IMG/VR virus record: IMGVR_UViG_3300025154_000134 | Coordinates: 1-52,782 of that record | Length of the DNA stretch: 52,782 bases | Direction: 5' to 3' (one strand) | Source: a virus | In this document: positions 42,780 through 49,146 of the stretch, piece by piece | How the letters are laid out: each line of letters opens with the position of its first letter | Numbering within the stretch: position 1 is the first letter of the stretch | Notes under the pieces: generated by a model | What the model was told of the DNA's origin: nothing | Databases searched by the model: none | What the model saw: the letters and a program-made list of their open reading frames with translations, nothing else | Program-made: the position numbers and the translations under genes

Positions 42780-43232
42780 TCAACAGTGCCCGCAGTTGGC
42801 GGGCGTGTCGTAGTCGGGCGGTAGGGGGGCGGGGGCGGCGGGCACGATGGCGTGCAGTGCATCAAGAATATCTACCGCTGCTTGCCGTCTTCCGGCCTGG
42901 TAGCCTCTACCCTGCGGACTAAGTGGCTGTGCTTTTTCATCAACGCCACACTGGGCAGCCCAGTTGATCATGTACTGACATTCCTGCCTAACAGTAGCAA
43001 GCATCCCCTGCAACCGGATGCACTCGGCTTCCAGCGCAGTGGTCGTTTCTTGTGCCGCATGAACCATCCCGCGCATGGTTTGAACGTCACCGCGCACGGC
43101 GTCCACATATCCTTCTGGCCCCACTTCGCCGTAGGTTAAGGTCGAATAGCACTCGCCTGCGGGAAGCGTTATCTGGTACACATCCAGTATCCATTGCACA
43201 TCGTTCAAAAAGGCAAGCAGTCTGTGTTTCAT
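42780..43232 (-). CDS. Unknown leftward early protein
   Basis: The 150-residue protein starts MKHRLLAFLNDVQWILDVYQ at ATG 43232 with GGAGG 8 nt upstream. A helical middle (ETTTALEAECIRLQGMLATV) and a Pro-rich end ending in CGHC are visible. No family is recognised. Confidence 0.6.
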   Translation of the reverse strand: MKHRLLAFLNDVQWILDVYQITLPAGECYSTLTYGEVGPEGYVDAVRGDVQTMRGMVHAAQETTTALEAECIRLQGMLATVRQECQYMINWAAQCGVDEKAQPLSPQGRGYQAGRRQAAVDILDALHAIVPAAPAPLPPDYDTPANCGHC

Positions 43233-43279
43233 CACATCATCCTCCTGGGCGGCGCGTGGCCGCCCTCGTGTCTGCGTCG

Positions 43280-43738
43280 TTAGTCGGGATCAAGCCACGC
43301 GCTGAGGTCAGTCGGGATCGTCGCGCTCGGTTCCAGCACAATATCGCCGGGCATAAACGGATCGCGCCCGTCACTCTTGAGCACCTTTTCATACGCTTTG
43401 GCGTCAAGCGTGATCAGGTCGGGGCGTTTTTCTTCCGCCCACACCCGCGCCGCCGCAAGGTCGTATTGCGCGCGCTTATTCTCACGGATACCCACGCCGC
43501 CGCCGAGCTTCTTTTGCCCGGTCGCCAGAAATTCAGCGATGGCCTGCGCTCGAATGGCGGATTCGAGCTGTTTCAGGTCTTCGGCGCGAGTGGCAACCAC
43601 AGCAATCAGTTCAGCGTTCTCTCCTTCGAAGCAGGCGCGGCGGTCGTTCAAAACGCCCTGCGTGGCTTCGTATATCGCGCGGCTGAACGCATACTGGCGT
43701 ACTTTGGTTTCCAGGTCGGTTTGTTTAATTTCGTTCAT
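43280..43738 (-). CDS. Conserved protein next to recombinase, unknown
   Basis: The 152-residue protein (MNEIKQTDLETKVRQYAFSR) has an N-terminal coiled coil and then LATGQKKLGGGVGIRENKRA with AKAYEKVLKSD and PTDLSAWLDPD at the end. I associate this pattern with small phage proteins encoded beside single-strand annealing recombinases, so a helper role in recombination is plausible, but its biochemistry is unknown to me. Confidence 0.6.
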   Translation of the reverse strand: MNEIKQTDLETKVRQYAFSRAIYEATQGVLNDRRACFEGENAELIAVVATRAEDLKQLESAIRAQAIAEFLATGQKKLGGGVGIRENKRAQYDLAAARVWAEEKRPDLITLDAKAYEKVLKSDGRDPFMPGDIVLEPSATIPTDLSAWLDPD

Positions 43739-43797
43739 TGTTTCTCCCTCATTCCTCATTCTCTGCGTGATGGATGCGTAGCCCCGGCCCCGTGCGT

Positions 43798-45297
43798 CTA
43801 CAGGTCCAGCGCCCCGGCGGGATCGCTGGCGTCGAACATCTCGGCGGGCTGTTCCGTGCCGAGGCGTTGCACCTTCGCTGCGCAATCATCGCACAACCGC
43901 GAGTCCACCGGGTTGATCGTGCGCTGGCCGCCGCACTCAACACATTCCTGAGCCAGCGTGTCAACCATGAGCCAAAACACGGTCTCGTCTTGCACGTCTG
44001 TCAGGTGTTCCACGCCCAACCGCGCCTTGAGTGTTTCATACGACACGGCTACTTCCTTCAACTTTGCGTGGATTTTCCTGCGTTCCTTGTCAACGACGGT
44101 CGCTCCCCACGGAGCAGGGGCAGGGGCGGTGTCAATAACTTCGCCGTCTTCGGTGATGGCAACGTCGGGAGCGTTGTTGAACTGGTTCAGGAGCGCGATC
44201 TGCTCGACCACGATCTTGAATTCGTCAGGGGTAATGGACGTTCGCCGCCAGTCGGTGATCATCAGGCGGTTATTTATCTGATCGTCCGTGACGCCCAACT
44301 CCGCGCGGTAGGACTCGGCGCGTTTGATCGCATCAGGCGTGAGCCACTCGGCAGGTTCTGCGGGTGAAGATTGCCCGTTGATAATCATGGGCGGCGTGTC
44401 GCCTTCAAAGACGTATTCGCCCTCTACCACGTCACCGCCCACGATGTGGGGCAGGTTGATCGTGAGGTCTGCGAATTTGTAGTACAGGTCGCGCCGGGCG
44501 CGTTTCTCCGCTACCCATGCCCCATCTCGCCCGTTGGGGATGTCGTTGGCGATGCGCTTGACCGGGTGTTTGCCGTTCACCTTCGGGGCGTCCCAGTCTA
44601 CGCCGTCTTTCATCGCTGCCCACCAACCAAACCCGGTTTTGGGTTCATAGCCGATTCCGGCGGCGCGACACTTTATCGCCTGGTCCAATTCGTGGCCTTC
44701 GACCACGTAAGCAATGGAACCGTCTTCGATATCCTGATCCGAAATTCCGCGCGCTTTCATTTCATCCACCGTGAGGCGGCGAACCTTTTCCATCAGCGGT
44801 TTGGAGCGGATGATCAGCGCCTTGTAATCGGGCATAACTGTGAGGATTTCTTTTTCTTCCCATTGCCCGGTCACATCGTTTTTGGTTTTCTTTTTGTTGA
44901 TCCAGGCGTGCAGGTAAAACTCTGGCGTCAACCCGGTCAGCAATCCAACCATCGCCACATAGCGTTGGTGCGCCGGTTTCAGCCCGTCAAACTTTGGGCA
45001 GAGCGCGACCTGCATCGTCATCTCTTGCAAGACCTGCTCATTACCGTACAGGGACACGCGGCGATCAATCGTCGCCACTTCATTCCGTTGCCGTGCGGTT
45101 GCCATAATACTGCTCTCCATATCCGCTAATTTGGTTTTCAATTGGTTGAGTTCTGACTCATACTCGTGTCGCATTTTGAGCGCCCACACGGGCCACTCGG
45201 CGGGCGGTTGGTCGTCGCGCCGTGGCGTTGCGGTTGTGGTCACGCTTCCGGGGCCGCTAATGCGGCGGCTCTCGCGGGGTGTCTGCTCAAGTGCCAT
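43798..45297 (-). CDS. RecT-like single-strand annealing protein with zinc ribbon
   Basis: The 499-residue protein should anneal complementary DNA strands in phage recombination. The segment from about residue 80 (YGNEQVLQEMTMQVALCPKF) through LHAWINKKKTKND, VMPDYKALIIRSKPLMEKVR, GFGWWAAMKDGV and WVAEKRARRDLYYKFADLT resembles RecT/RedB-family cores. The N-terminal 60 residues are low complexity plus a coiled coil, and the C-terminus carries CVECGG...CDDC, a zinc ribbon. It is longer than typical RecT (about 270 residues). No exonuclease partner is visible beside it. Confidence 0.6.
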   Translation of the reverse strand: MALEQTPRESRRISGPGSVTTTATPRRDDQPPAEWPVWALKMRHEYESELNQLKTKLADMESSIMATARQRNEVATIDRRVSLYGNEQVLQEMTMQVALCPKFDGLKPAHQRYVAMVGLLTGLTPEFYLHAWINKKKTKNDVTGQWEEKEILTVMPDYKALIIRSKPLMEKVRRLTVDEMKARGISDQDIEDGSIAYVVEGHELDQAIKCRAAGIGYEPKTGFGWWAAMKDGVDWDAPKVNGKHPVKRIANDIPNGRDGAWVAEKRARRDLYYKFADLTINLPHIVGGDVVEGEYVFEGDTPPMIINGQSSPAEPAEWLTPDAIKRAESYRAELGVTDDQINNRLMITDWRRTSITPDEFKIVVEQIALLNQFNNAPDVAITEDGEVIDTAPAPAPWGATVVDKERRKIHAKLKEVAVSYETLKARLGVEHLTDVQDETVFWLMVDTLAQECVECGGQRTINPVDSRLCDDCAAKVQRLGTEQPAEMFDASDPAGALDL

Positions 45298-45305
45298 GAC
45301 TTACC

Positions 45306-45563
45306 TCACTTGTCTCTATGGCCGTTGAGGGCCATGTATCGGTCATAGGGCGTTTGCCGTGCGCGTGGTGTGCTACTCATCAGCGCCCAGTGATCCACGG
45401 CGTGTTTATAGCATCGGACACCGGCGCGGCGCTTGGCCTCACGGAACGCAGCAGCTTTGGACATCCCGCCGCCTTCGAACCAAACCCCGCCAATCGTGAT
45501 CGCCACGCGGTGCGACTGATAGCCGAAGGCGGTTGTCTGGATGGTGCCCCATCGCCCCGTCAT
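45306..45563 (-). CDS. Small basic protein, unknown
   Basis: The 85-residue product (MTGRWGTIQTTAFGYQSHRV) starts at an ATG overlapping the previous stop. It is beta then helical, and ends Arg-rich (STPRARQTPYDRYMALNGHR). The longer open frame upstream is shadow. Confidence 0.55.
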   Translation of the reverse strand: MTGRWGTIQTTAFGYQSHRVAITIGGVWFEGGGMSKAAAFREAKRRAGVRCYKHAVDHWALMSSTPRARQTPYDRYMALNGHRDK

Positions 45564-45799
45564 ATCTGCCACCCTTGGAGCAGGCCCAGGCTCCTGCACA
45601 TCACGGCCCCATTCAGCGCAGCAGTCAACCACGCTTCCAGGTCGCCGTCGCGGGCGTGGGTGACGGCGTTCGTCGGGCGCGTGTTGCCGCGCTCCTGCAA
45701 ACGCACGGTATCGGTGTCCCAATCCATCACGACTCCGCACTCCGAAAACGCGGCGCGCATTTGTTGAAGGTCAGCGGTACAAAGTTCATTGGCGTCCAT
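45560..45799 (-). CDS. Small acidic protein, unknown
   Basis: The 79-residue product (MDANELCTADLQQMRAAFSE) overlaps the next gene by 4 nt. It is predicted alpha/beta with no motif recognised. Confidence 0.55.
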   Translation of the reverse strand: MDANELCTADLQQMRAAFSECGVVMDWDTDTVRLQERGNTRPTNAVTHARDGDLEAWLTAALNGAVMCRSLGLLQGWQI

Positions 45800-45824
45800 A
45801 ATATAGTCTCCTAGTTATCAAAAT

Positions 45825-46061
45825 TCAGAACGGGGCGGGGGCGTCATACACCGGCACCAACGCCGGGTCGTCGGATAGGCGGTCGGGTACGTCTTCGGTC
45901 GCTGTGACCGCGCTGACCACTGGGGCCGCCTTCTGTGCCAGGGCGTGCAGCCGATGGTACAGCAGGCACGCGCCGGGTGTGTTGGGGCCGCGCTGCATGA
46001 CCTGCCGGGCGAGCGTGATCAGGCGGGCGAGCTCATCAGCGTCGATGGTGATGTGGCTCAC
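45825..46061 (-). CDS. Small protein, unknown
   Basis: The 78-residue product starts at GTG 46061 (GTGA overlap with the preceding stop), VSHITIDADELARLITLARQ, and is helical with a Pro/Val-rich acidic tail. The longer frame upstream is Arg-rich shadow. No family is recognised. Confidence 0.55.
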   Translation of the reverse strand: MSHITIDADELARLITLARQVMQRGPNTPGACLLYHRLHALAQKAAPVVSAVTATEDVPDRLSDDPALVPVYDAPAPF

Positions 46062-46498
46062 GCTTCCACCTCCACAAACTCGCCGCCGCGCACGTCGTGC
46101 AGTTGCGCGGAGTAGTCGGCGTACAGCGGGGCGCGTTTGGCTTCGTAGTCGGCGTCCAGCGTGTCGCGTTTGGCTTCGTAGTCGGCGTCCAGCGTGTCGC
46201 GTGCGGACTGCCACGCCTCGATGATTGGCCCGGCCTGCTGCGCGACTTCGCGCACACGGTTGTCAATCGTCTCGCGCAGGCGTTCAGCCCACGCGGGGAT
46301 GGCCATCTGGTCGAGCGTTACCGCCTCATACGGAGGCTTACACTCGGTGCGCAGCCAGTGCGCCAGGGCGGGATCGCCTTGGTCGTCAAGGCTCAGTGCG
46401 GCAATAAGCGGCTCGTGGTGCATCGTCAGACCGTGATACACCGTGATTTCGTCGGTCAGCGGGTCATGCTGTACAGTACTTGAATGATTGTTGCACAT
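46058..46498 (-). CDS. Protein with tandem 11-residue repeats, unknown
   Basis: The 146-residue protein (MCNNHSSTVQHDPLTDEITV) contains RDTLDADYEAK repeated in tandem, followed by a degenerate copy (RAPLYADYSAQ). These make a long helix. The exact DNA duplication beneath them is listed separately. A structural or scaffold role is possible, but the function is unknown. Confidence 0.6.
   Translation of the reverse strand: MCNNHSSTVQHDPLTDEITVYHGLTMHHEPLIAALSLDDQGDPALAHWLRTECKPPYEAVTLDQMAIPAWAERLRETIDNRVREVAQQAGPIIEAWQSARDTLDADYEAKRDTLDADYEAKRAPLYADYSAQLHDVRGGEFVEVEA
46132..46197. repeat. Two exact 33-bp tandem repeats
   Basis: Bases 46132-46164 and 46165-46197 are identical, encoding the 11-residue repeat of the surrounding minus-strand gene. 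Identity at wobble positions shows a recent duplication. Confidence 0.85.
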
Positions 46499-46549
46499 CT
46501 CTCATGTCTCCTGTGCCCCCAACGGGGCTATTATTTTACGCGGTCAGAA

Positions 46550-46828
46550 TTACGCGATCACGACCGGCACCAACGTCGCCAACAGCGCGATCACCATCAC
46601 CGTCCACCGCAGCAGCCATTCGCCGCGCTTGACGCCCGCTGATGGTACGTAGTGTAGTACCAGCGCGTTATGATCGTGCGCCCACTCTGCGAGCGTGGCC
46701 TGTTCATTGCGCGTGAGCGTGCAGTCCGGCGAGCGCAGCCACGCGTCGAGCGCGGCGGTGTCGATGCCGTCGGTGACGGGGTCACGAAACGGGGTCAGGG
46801 TGATCTCTGCGTAGCGGGTGTTAAACAT
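46550..46828 (-). CDS. Tail-anchored small membrane protein; first leftward gene
   Basis: The 92-residue product (MFNTRYAEITLTPFRDPVTD) has a soluble N-terminal part and one C-terminal transmembrane helix (WTVMVIALLATLVPVVIA). GGAGG precedes its ATG, and it lies directly behind the best promoter in the window. As the first gene of the leftward unit it is probably among the earliest expressed. Confidence 0.6.
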   Translation of the reverse strand: MFNTRYAEITLTPFRDPVTDGIDTAALDAWLRSPDCTLTRNEQATLAEWAHDHNALVLHYVPSAGVKRGEWLLRWTVMVIALLATLVPVVIA

Positions 46829-46882
46829 GGTGCGTGCCTCCTGCCCCGGCGACGGGGCTGATGCTCTCAACTCTATGCCTTT

Positions 46883-46911
46883 ATTATAAACCCTATCTAG
46901 CAAGATGTCAA
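46883..46911 (-). promoter_or_regulatory. Perfect-consensus leftward promoter
   Basis: On the minus strand TTGACA (46906-46911) and TATAAT (46883-46888) are exactly 17 bp apart. This is the consensus sigma70 promoter and should drive the leftward operon from about 46876. Its -35 is embedded in TTGACATCTTGCTAG, nearly the same as the -35 region of the GIY-YIG promoter. Confidence 0.85.
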
Positions 46912-46913
46912 TA

Positions 46914-46925
46914 GGCAAACTTGCC
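46914..46925. promoter_or_regulatory. Operator-like palindrome GGCAA-AC-TTGCC
   Basis: A 5-bp inverted repeat with a 2-bp centre lies just upstream of the -35 of the perfect leftward promoter. The half-site GGCAAAC recurs at 47409-47415 within the GIY-YIG promoter. The RHH-like gene at 47487 is a candidate binder. Confidence 0.45.
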
Positions 46926-46935
46926 ATACTGCCCC

Positions 46936-47358
46936 CTAATTGTTAGGGTATCGACTTCGCAGCAGTTGCATTCCCTGAGATCTGCCATAATTTTTGCTGT
47001 TCGCTATGTACTTGTCATTCCGTAGAGGTGCACCGTGGTTGTGCAGTTTCACAATCCAGAATCGTTCTCGCTGGTGGGCCTGTTGGTATGGCACTGTCTC
47101 AATAACAACTAACACTGGCCGCAGCCTCGCTTCTAATAATTCGCGTATCCACAGCGCCAGCTTTGGGCTTGCAACATACGGTTTTTTAACGCACATGTGG
47201 CTTATCATCCGCCCCTTGGGATTAATAGTAACCCCCACATAACAAATTCTGCTGTCGCGCGGATCGACCAATGCATAGATAGTATGAGGTTTTGTCAGCA
47301 GGTTGTGCCGTCGGGTGTCAATTCCTTGTTGTATTGACGCGCTTGATCTTGTAGTCAT
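46936..47358 (-). CDS. GIY-YIG endonuclease
   Basis: The 140-residue protein has the family core: PHTIYALVDPRDSRICYVGV (GIY and YIG elements as IYALVD...CYVGV), an Arg in NPKGRMISHM, and a later ETVPYQQAHQRERFWI containing the expected Glu-rich region. It is probably a homing or free-standing mobile nuclease. It lies between the leftward operon promoter and the divergent regulator and has its own promoter. Confidence 0.75.
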   Translation of the reverse strand: MTTRSSASIQQGIDTRRHNLLTKPHTIYALVDPRDSRICYVGVTINPKGRMISHMCVKKPYVASPKLALWIRELLEARLRPVLVVIETVPYQQAHQRERFWIVKLHNHGAPLRNDKYIANSKNYGRSQGMQLLRSRYPNN

Positions 47359-47384
47359 TTCTCATTTCCTTTATGATTTGTCTT

Positions 47385-47413
47385 ATTTTATCACCAAACA
47401 AGCAAGATGGCAA
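47385..47413 (-). promoter_or_regulatory. Leftward promoter for the GIY-YIG gene
   Basis: On the minus strand TTGCCA (47408-47413) and TAAAAT (47385-47390) are 17 bp apart. The -35 region TTGCCATCTTGCTTG matches that of the promoter at 46883 in 12 of the first 15 positions or more, suggesting that the same regulator sees both. Confidence 0.65.
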
Positions 47414-47430
47414 ACAGACACGACGGCGTA

Positions 47431-47459
47431 TTGACAATCAGAACGGGATAGTTTAAAAT
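47431..47459 (+). promoter_or_regulatory. Rightward promoter for the regulator and Tas region
   Basis: TTGACA (47431-47436) and TAAAAT (47454-47459) are 17 bp apart on the plus strand. It lies back-to-back with the GIY-YIG promoter and would drive the gene at 47487 and probably the structured RNA and Tas gene beyond it. Confidence 0.75.
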
Positions 47460-47486
47460 TGTTTACAGGTAGAAAGGAGACGCCAC

Positions 47487-47741
47487 ATGGGCGATGAATT
47501 GAGTTTTCGCGTTAGTTTCAGGCTCAATGGAAAGGCTGCACGAGCGTTCCTTGAGGAACAAAGCCGTATCTTGCGCCTGACAGGTTCAGCAGTACAGTCA
47601 GCCAAATCAACCCTCGGTGAAGCGGCTGCAATTGAATTTCTCAACAGGCGCGGTTATGACGTGCCGAAGTCCAGTACGAACTGGGGCGGTCGCCGCGAGG
47701 AACCCGAAACCGTCACCGTTCAGCAGGAGGTGCAGGCATGA
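47487..47741 (+). CDS. Probable ribbon-helix-helix-type regulator
   Basis: The 84-residue protein begins MGDELSFRVSFRLNGKAARA, a short strand followed by two helices (FLEEQSRILRLTGSAVQSAK; GEAAAIEFLNRRGYDVP), consistent with an Arc/CopG-like DNA-binding fold. GAAAGGAG precedes it. Its place at a divergent promoter pair with repeated sites suggests that it regulates the leftward and rightward early transcripts. The fold is inferred from pattern only. Confidence 0.5.
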   Translation: MGDELSFRVSFRLNGKAARAFLEEQSRILRLTGSAVQSAKSTLGEAAAIEFLNRRGYDVPKSSTNWGGRREEPETVTVQQEVQA

Positions 47742-47881
47742 AGCACATCGTTCCGCTCGTGATCGTGGTCGTCATGGCACTCGCCCCCGTGCGCGCGCCC
47801 AAGTCGCTGCCACCCGGCCCGCCCGACAGTGGCTGCGGCGGCATGGTTGACACGCCCGCGTGCGGGTACGCGGGGCCGTAA
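47738..47881 (+). CDS. 47-residue exported peptide
   Basis: The product starts MKHIVPLVIVVVMALAPVRA, a short signal peptide or membrane anchor, and ends with a small Cys-containing part (DSGCGGMVDTPACGYAGP) that could form one disulfide. AGGAGG precedes it and the ATG overlaps the previous stop. Function unknown. Confidence 0.5.
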   Translation: MKHIVPLVIVVVMALAPVRAPKSLPPGPPDSGCGGMVDTPACGYAGP

Positions 47882-47889
47882 ATTGACAT

Positions 47890-48032
47890 GCCCCCTGGCC
47901 CTGGCGGGTGTCCGCGTCAGAACACTGTCGGGCGGTTCGTGGTCTGCGCCGATGAGCCTGGCGAGTACGGACCAAAATAACGGACGGCTCCACGATACGC
48001 CGTCCGAGCGGGTTCGATCCCCGCAGGGGGCA
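47890..48032 (+). ncRNA. Expanded tRNA-like RNA
   Basis: GCCCCCT (47890-47896) pairs perfectly with AGGGGGC (48025-48031), a 7-bp acceptor-like stem. Directly inside its 3' strand is a perfect T-arm: GCGGG-TTCGATC-CCCGC (48008-48024). Before that is an 8-bp hairpin, CGGACGGC/GCCGTCCG (47981-47988/47999-48006), then GGTC/GACC enclosing CGCC/GGCG (47941-47973). At 143 nt it is too long for a normal tRNA, lacks an obvious anticodon and ends GCA rather than CCA. It could be an intron-bearing or degenerate tRNA, a tmRNA-like or other guide/regulatory RNA. Confidence 0.55.
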
Positions 48033-48094
48033 GCATACCAGTAGGGGGTGCGGTGACGAAAAGAGGATTAAGCCCGCACACACGATAGGCCCTT

Positions 48095-48192
48095 CACTCC
48101 CAGGAGTGGTCCCGTCCTGGCACAAAATGAGAGAAACGGGACACATGGATCGGCGGCGTGGTGGGAACACGCGCAGCAAGTTAACCGCTTGC
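48095..48192 (+). ncRNA. Hairpin cluster between the two tRNA-like elements
   Basis: Four stems follow one another: CACTC/GAGTG (48095-48108), GTCCCGT/ACGGGAC (48109-48115/48136-48142), GCGTG/CACGC with a 7-nt loop (48156-48172), and GCAAG/CTTGC with the 7-nt loop TTAACCG (48176-48192), which has the size of an anticodon arm. No protein frame convincingly covers 47882-48435. Confidence 0.45.
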
Positions 48193-48195
48193 GAA

Positions 48196-48288
48196 TTCGG
48201 TAGCTCAGCGGATAGAGCAGGGAATCGCAGACCCGAATGGTAATCGGGCAGTCGTTTCCACGCGCGGGTTCGACTCCGGCCCCGATCC
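48196..48288 (+). ncRNA. tRNA-like element with expanded anticodon arm
   Basis: TAGCTCAGCGGATAGAGCA is a textbook tRNA D-arm (stem 48203-48206/48215-48218). A T-arm, GCGGG-TTCGACT-CCGGC, is at 48264-48280 with one mismatch. Between them GGGAA/TTTCC (48220-48224/48255-48259) makes an anticodon-type stem, and inside that is a second 5-bp stem with a 7-nt loop, CCCGA-ATGGTAA-TCGGG (48232-48248). The acceptor stem pairs in only four of seven positions (TCGG/CCGA). It is therefore a degenerate, insertion-bearing or repurposed tRNA, not a standard one. Confidence 0.5.
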
Positions 48289-48291
48289 ACA

Positions 48292-48377
48292 GTGCTATCG
48301 CCGGGGCGTGGTGGGACCGGCAGCCGACTAGGATCGCAACCTGGCCGAGGAATGTGGGAAGCTGCTCGCGATAGCAC
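48292..48377 (+). ncRNA. Structured RNA closed by a 10-bp stem, before Tas
   Basis: GTGCTATCGC (48292-48301) is perfectly complementary to GCGATAGCAC (48368-48377), enclosing 66 nt. It ends about 58 nt before the ATG of the Nop/IS110-like gene, so it would form in that gene's leader. It could be a regulatory leader or a separate small RNA. Confidence 0.5.
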
Positions 48378-48435
48378 ACCCCGCGCCGCAGGGGGCATCT
48401 GCGGCACACACTCAGGAGAGGGAGAGGGTACAGAA

Positions 48436-49146
48436 ATGGACCAACCAGGAGACGTTGTATATAGCGATTCGGCTGCTGTTCTGGCGCGCGCGCTGGTGGA
48501 CCTGCGTGATCGCGTCATTCAGAAGACGCGCATACAGTTCAACAACCGCGTGGCCGCGATGGACCAGGAGCGCGACTCAGACGTTCATCAGGCTTTGATC
48601 CTCAAGTGGCACGCGCACTTTGAAGACCTCGAAAAAGCCCTGGACGCGGACATCGCCACCATTGCCGAATCCCTACCCATCGTGCAGGAGATGACCGCTG
48701 TCAAGGGCATTGGTACCATGTTGGCGGTCAAGGTGGCGGCGCTCATTGATATTGAGCGGGCAGATACCGTCTCGGCACTGTGGAAGTACGCCGGATATGG
48801 TGTGACCGAAGGGGCACGGGACCGCCTCGAAAAGGGCGAGAAAGCGCCCTACAACATCCGCCTGAAAACGACCTGTTTTCTGGTGGGCGAAAGTTTCATC
48901 AAGTGCAATTCGCCCTATCGCCGCATATACGATGAGGCCAAAGCGTTTTATGAAACAGCTCATCCCGACTGGACTCCGGGTCACCGGCACAATGCCGCAC
49001 GCCGGAAGATGATCAAGTTGTGGCTGTCTCATCTATGGGTGATCTGGCGCACGTTGGAAGGGTTGCCAGTCAGTGATCCCTACATCATCGCGGGGGATAA
49101 CAACCATCACCGGTACATTGGCCCTGAGCAGTTCGGCTGGGGTTAA
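48436..49146 (+). CDS. TasA-like protein: IS110/Nop-type RNA-binding domain, no nuclease
   Basis: The 236-residue protein starts MDQPGDVVYSDSAAVLARAL. I chose ATG 48436, with GGAGAGGGAGAGG upstream, over the longer frame through structured RNA. Residues 1-85 are helical. Residues about 85-215 carry MTAVKGIGTMLAVKVAALID, SALWKYAGYGVTEG, NIRLKTTCFLVGESFIKCNS and YRRIYDEAKAFYE, the helix-hairpin-helix pattern of IS110 Transposase_20 domains, which resemble Nop domains. The IS110 DEDD/RuvC domain is absent and the SKxGN catalytic-Ser region is replaced (EKAPYNIRLK). A 36-nt-period two-repeat array starts at its stop codon, as expected for the Tas protein of a TIGR-Tas system. It would bind guide RNAs and target DNA without cutting. 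A stray IS110-derived protein is the alternative. Confidence 0.75.
   Translation: MDQPGDVVYSDSAAVLARALVDLRDRVIQKTRIQFNNRVAAMDQERDSDVHQALILKWHAHFEDLEKALDADIATIAESLPIVQEMTAVKGIGTMLAVKVAALIDIERADTVSALWKYAGYGVTEGARDRLEKGEKAPYNIRLKTTCFLVGESFIKCNSPYRRIYDEAKAFYETAHPDWTPGHRHNAARRKMIKLWLSHLWVIWRTLEGLPVSDPYIIAGDNNHHRYIGPEQFGWG

Noticed and set aside
47772-48518. A 248-residue minus-strand frame
   Set aside because: It runs against the rightward genes, is Arg/Pro/Ser-rich and covers structured RNA. It is a chance frame in GC-rich DNA.
48436-49146. An intact IS110-family insertion sequence
   Set aside because: The DEDD domain is absent, no element ends or flanking junctions are visible, and the gene is tightly placed against the array.
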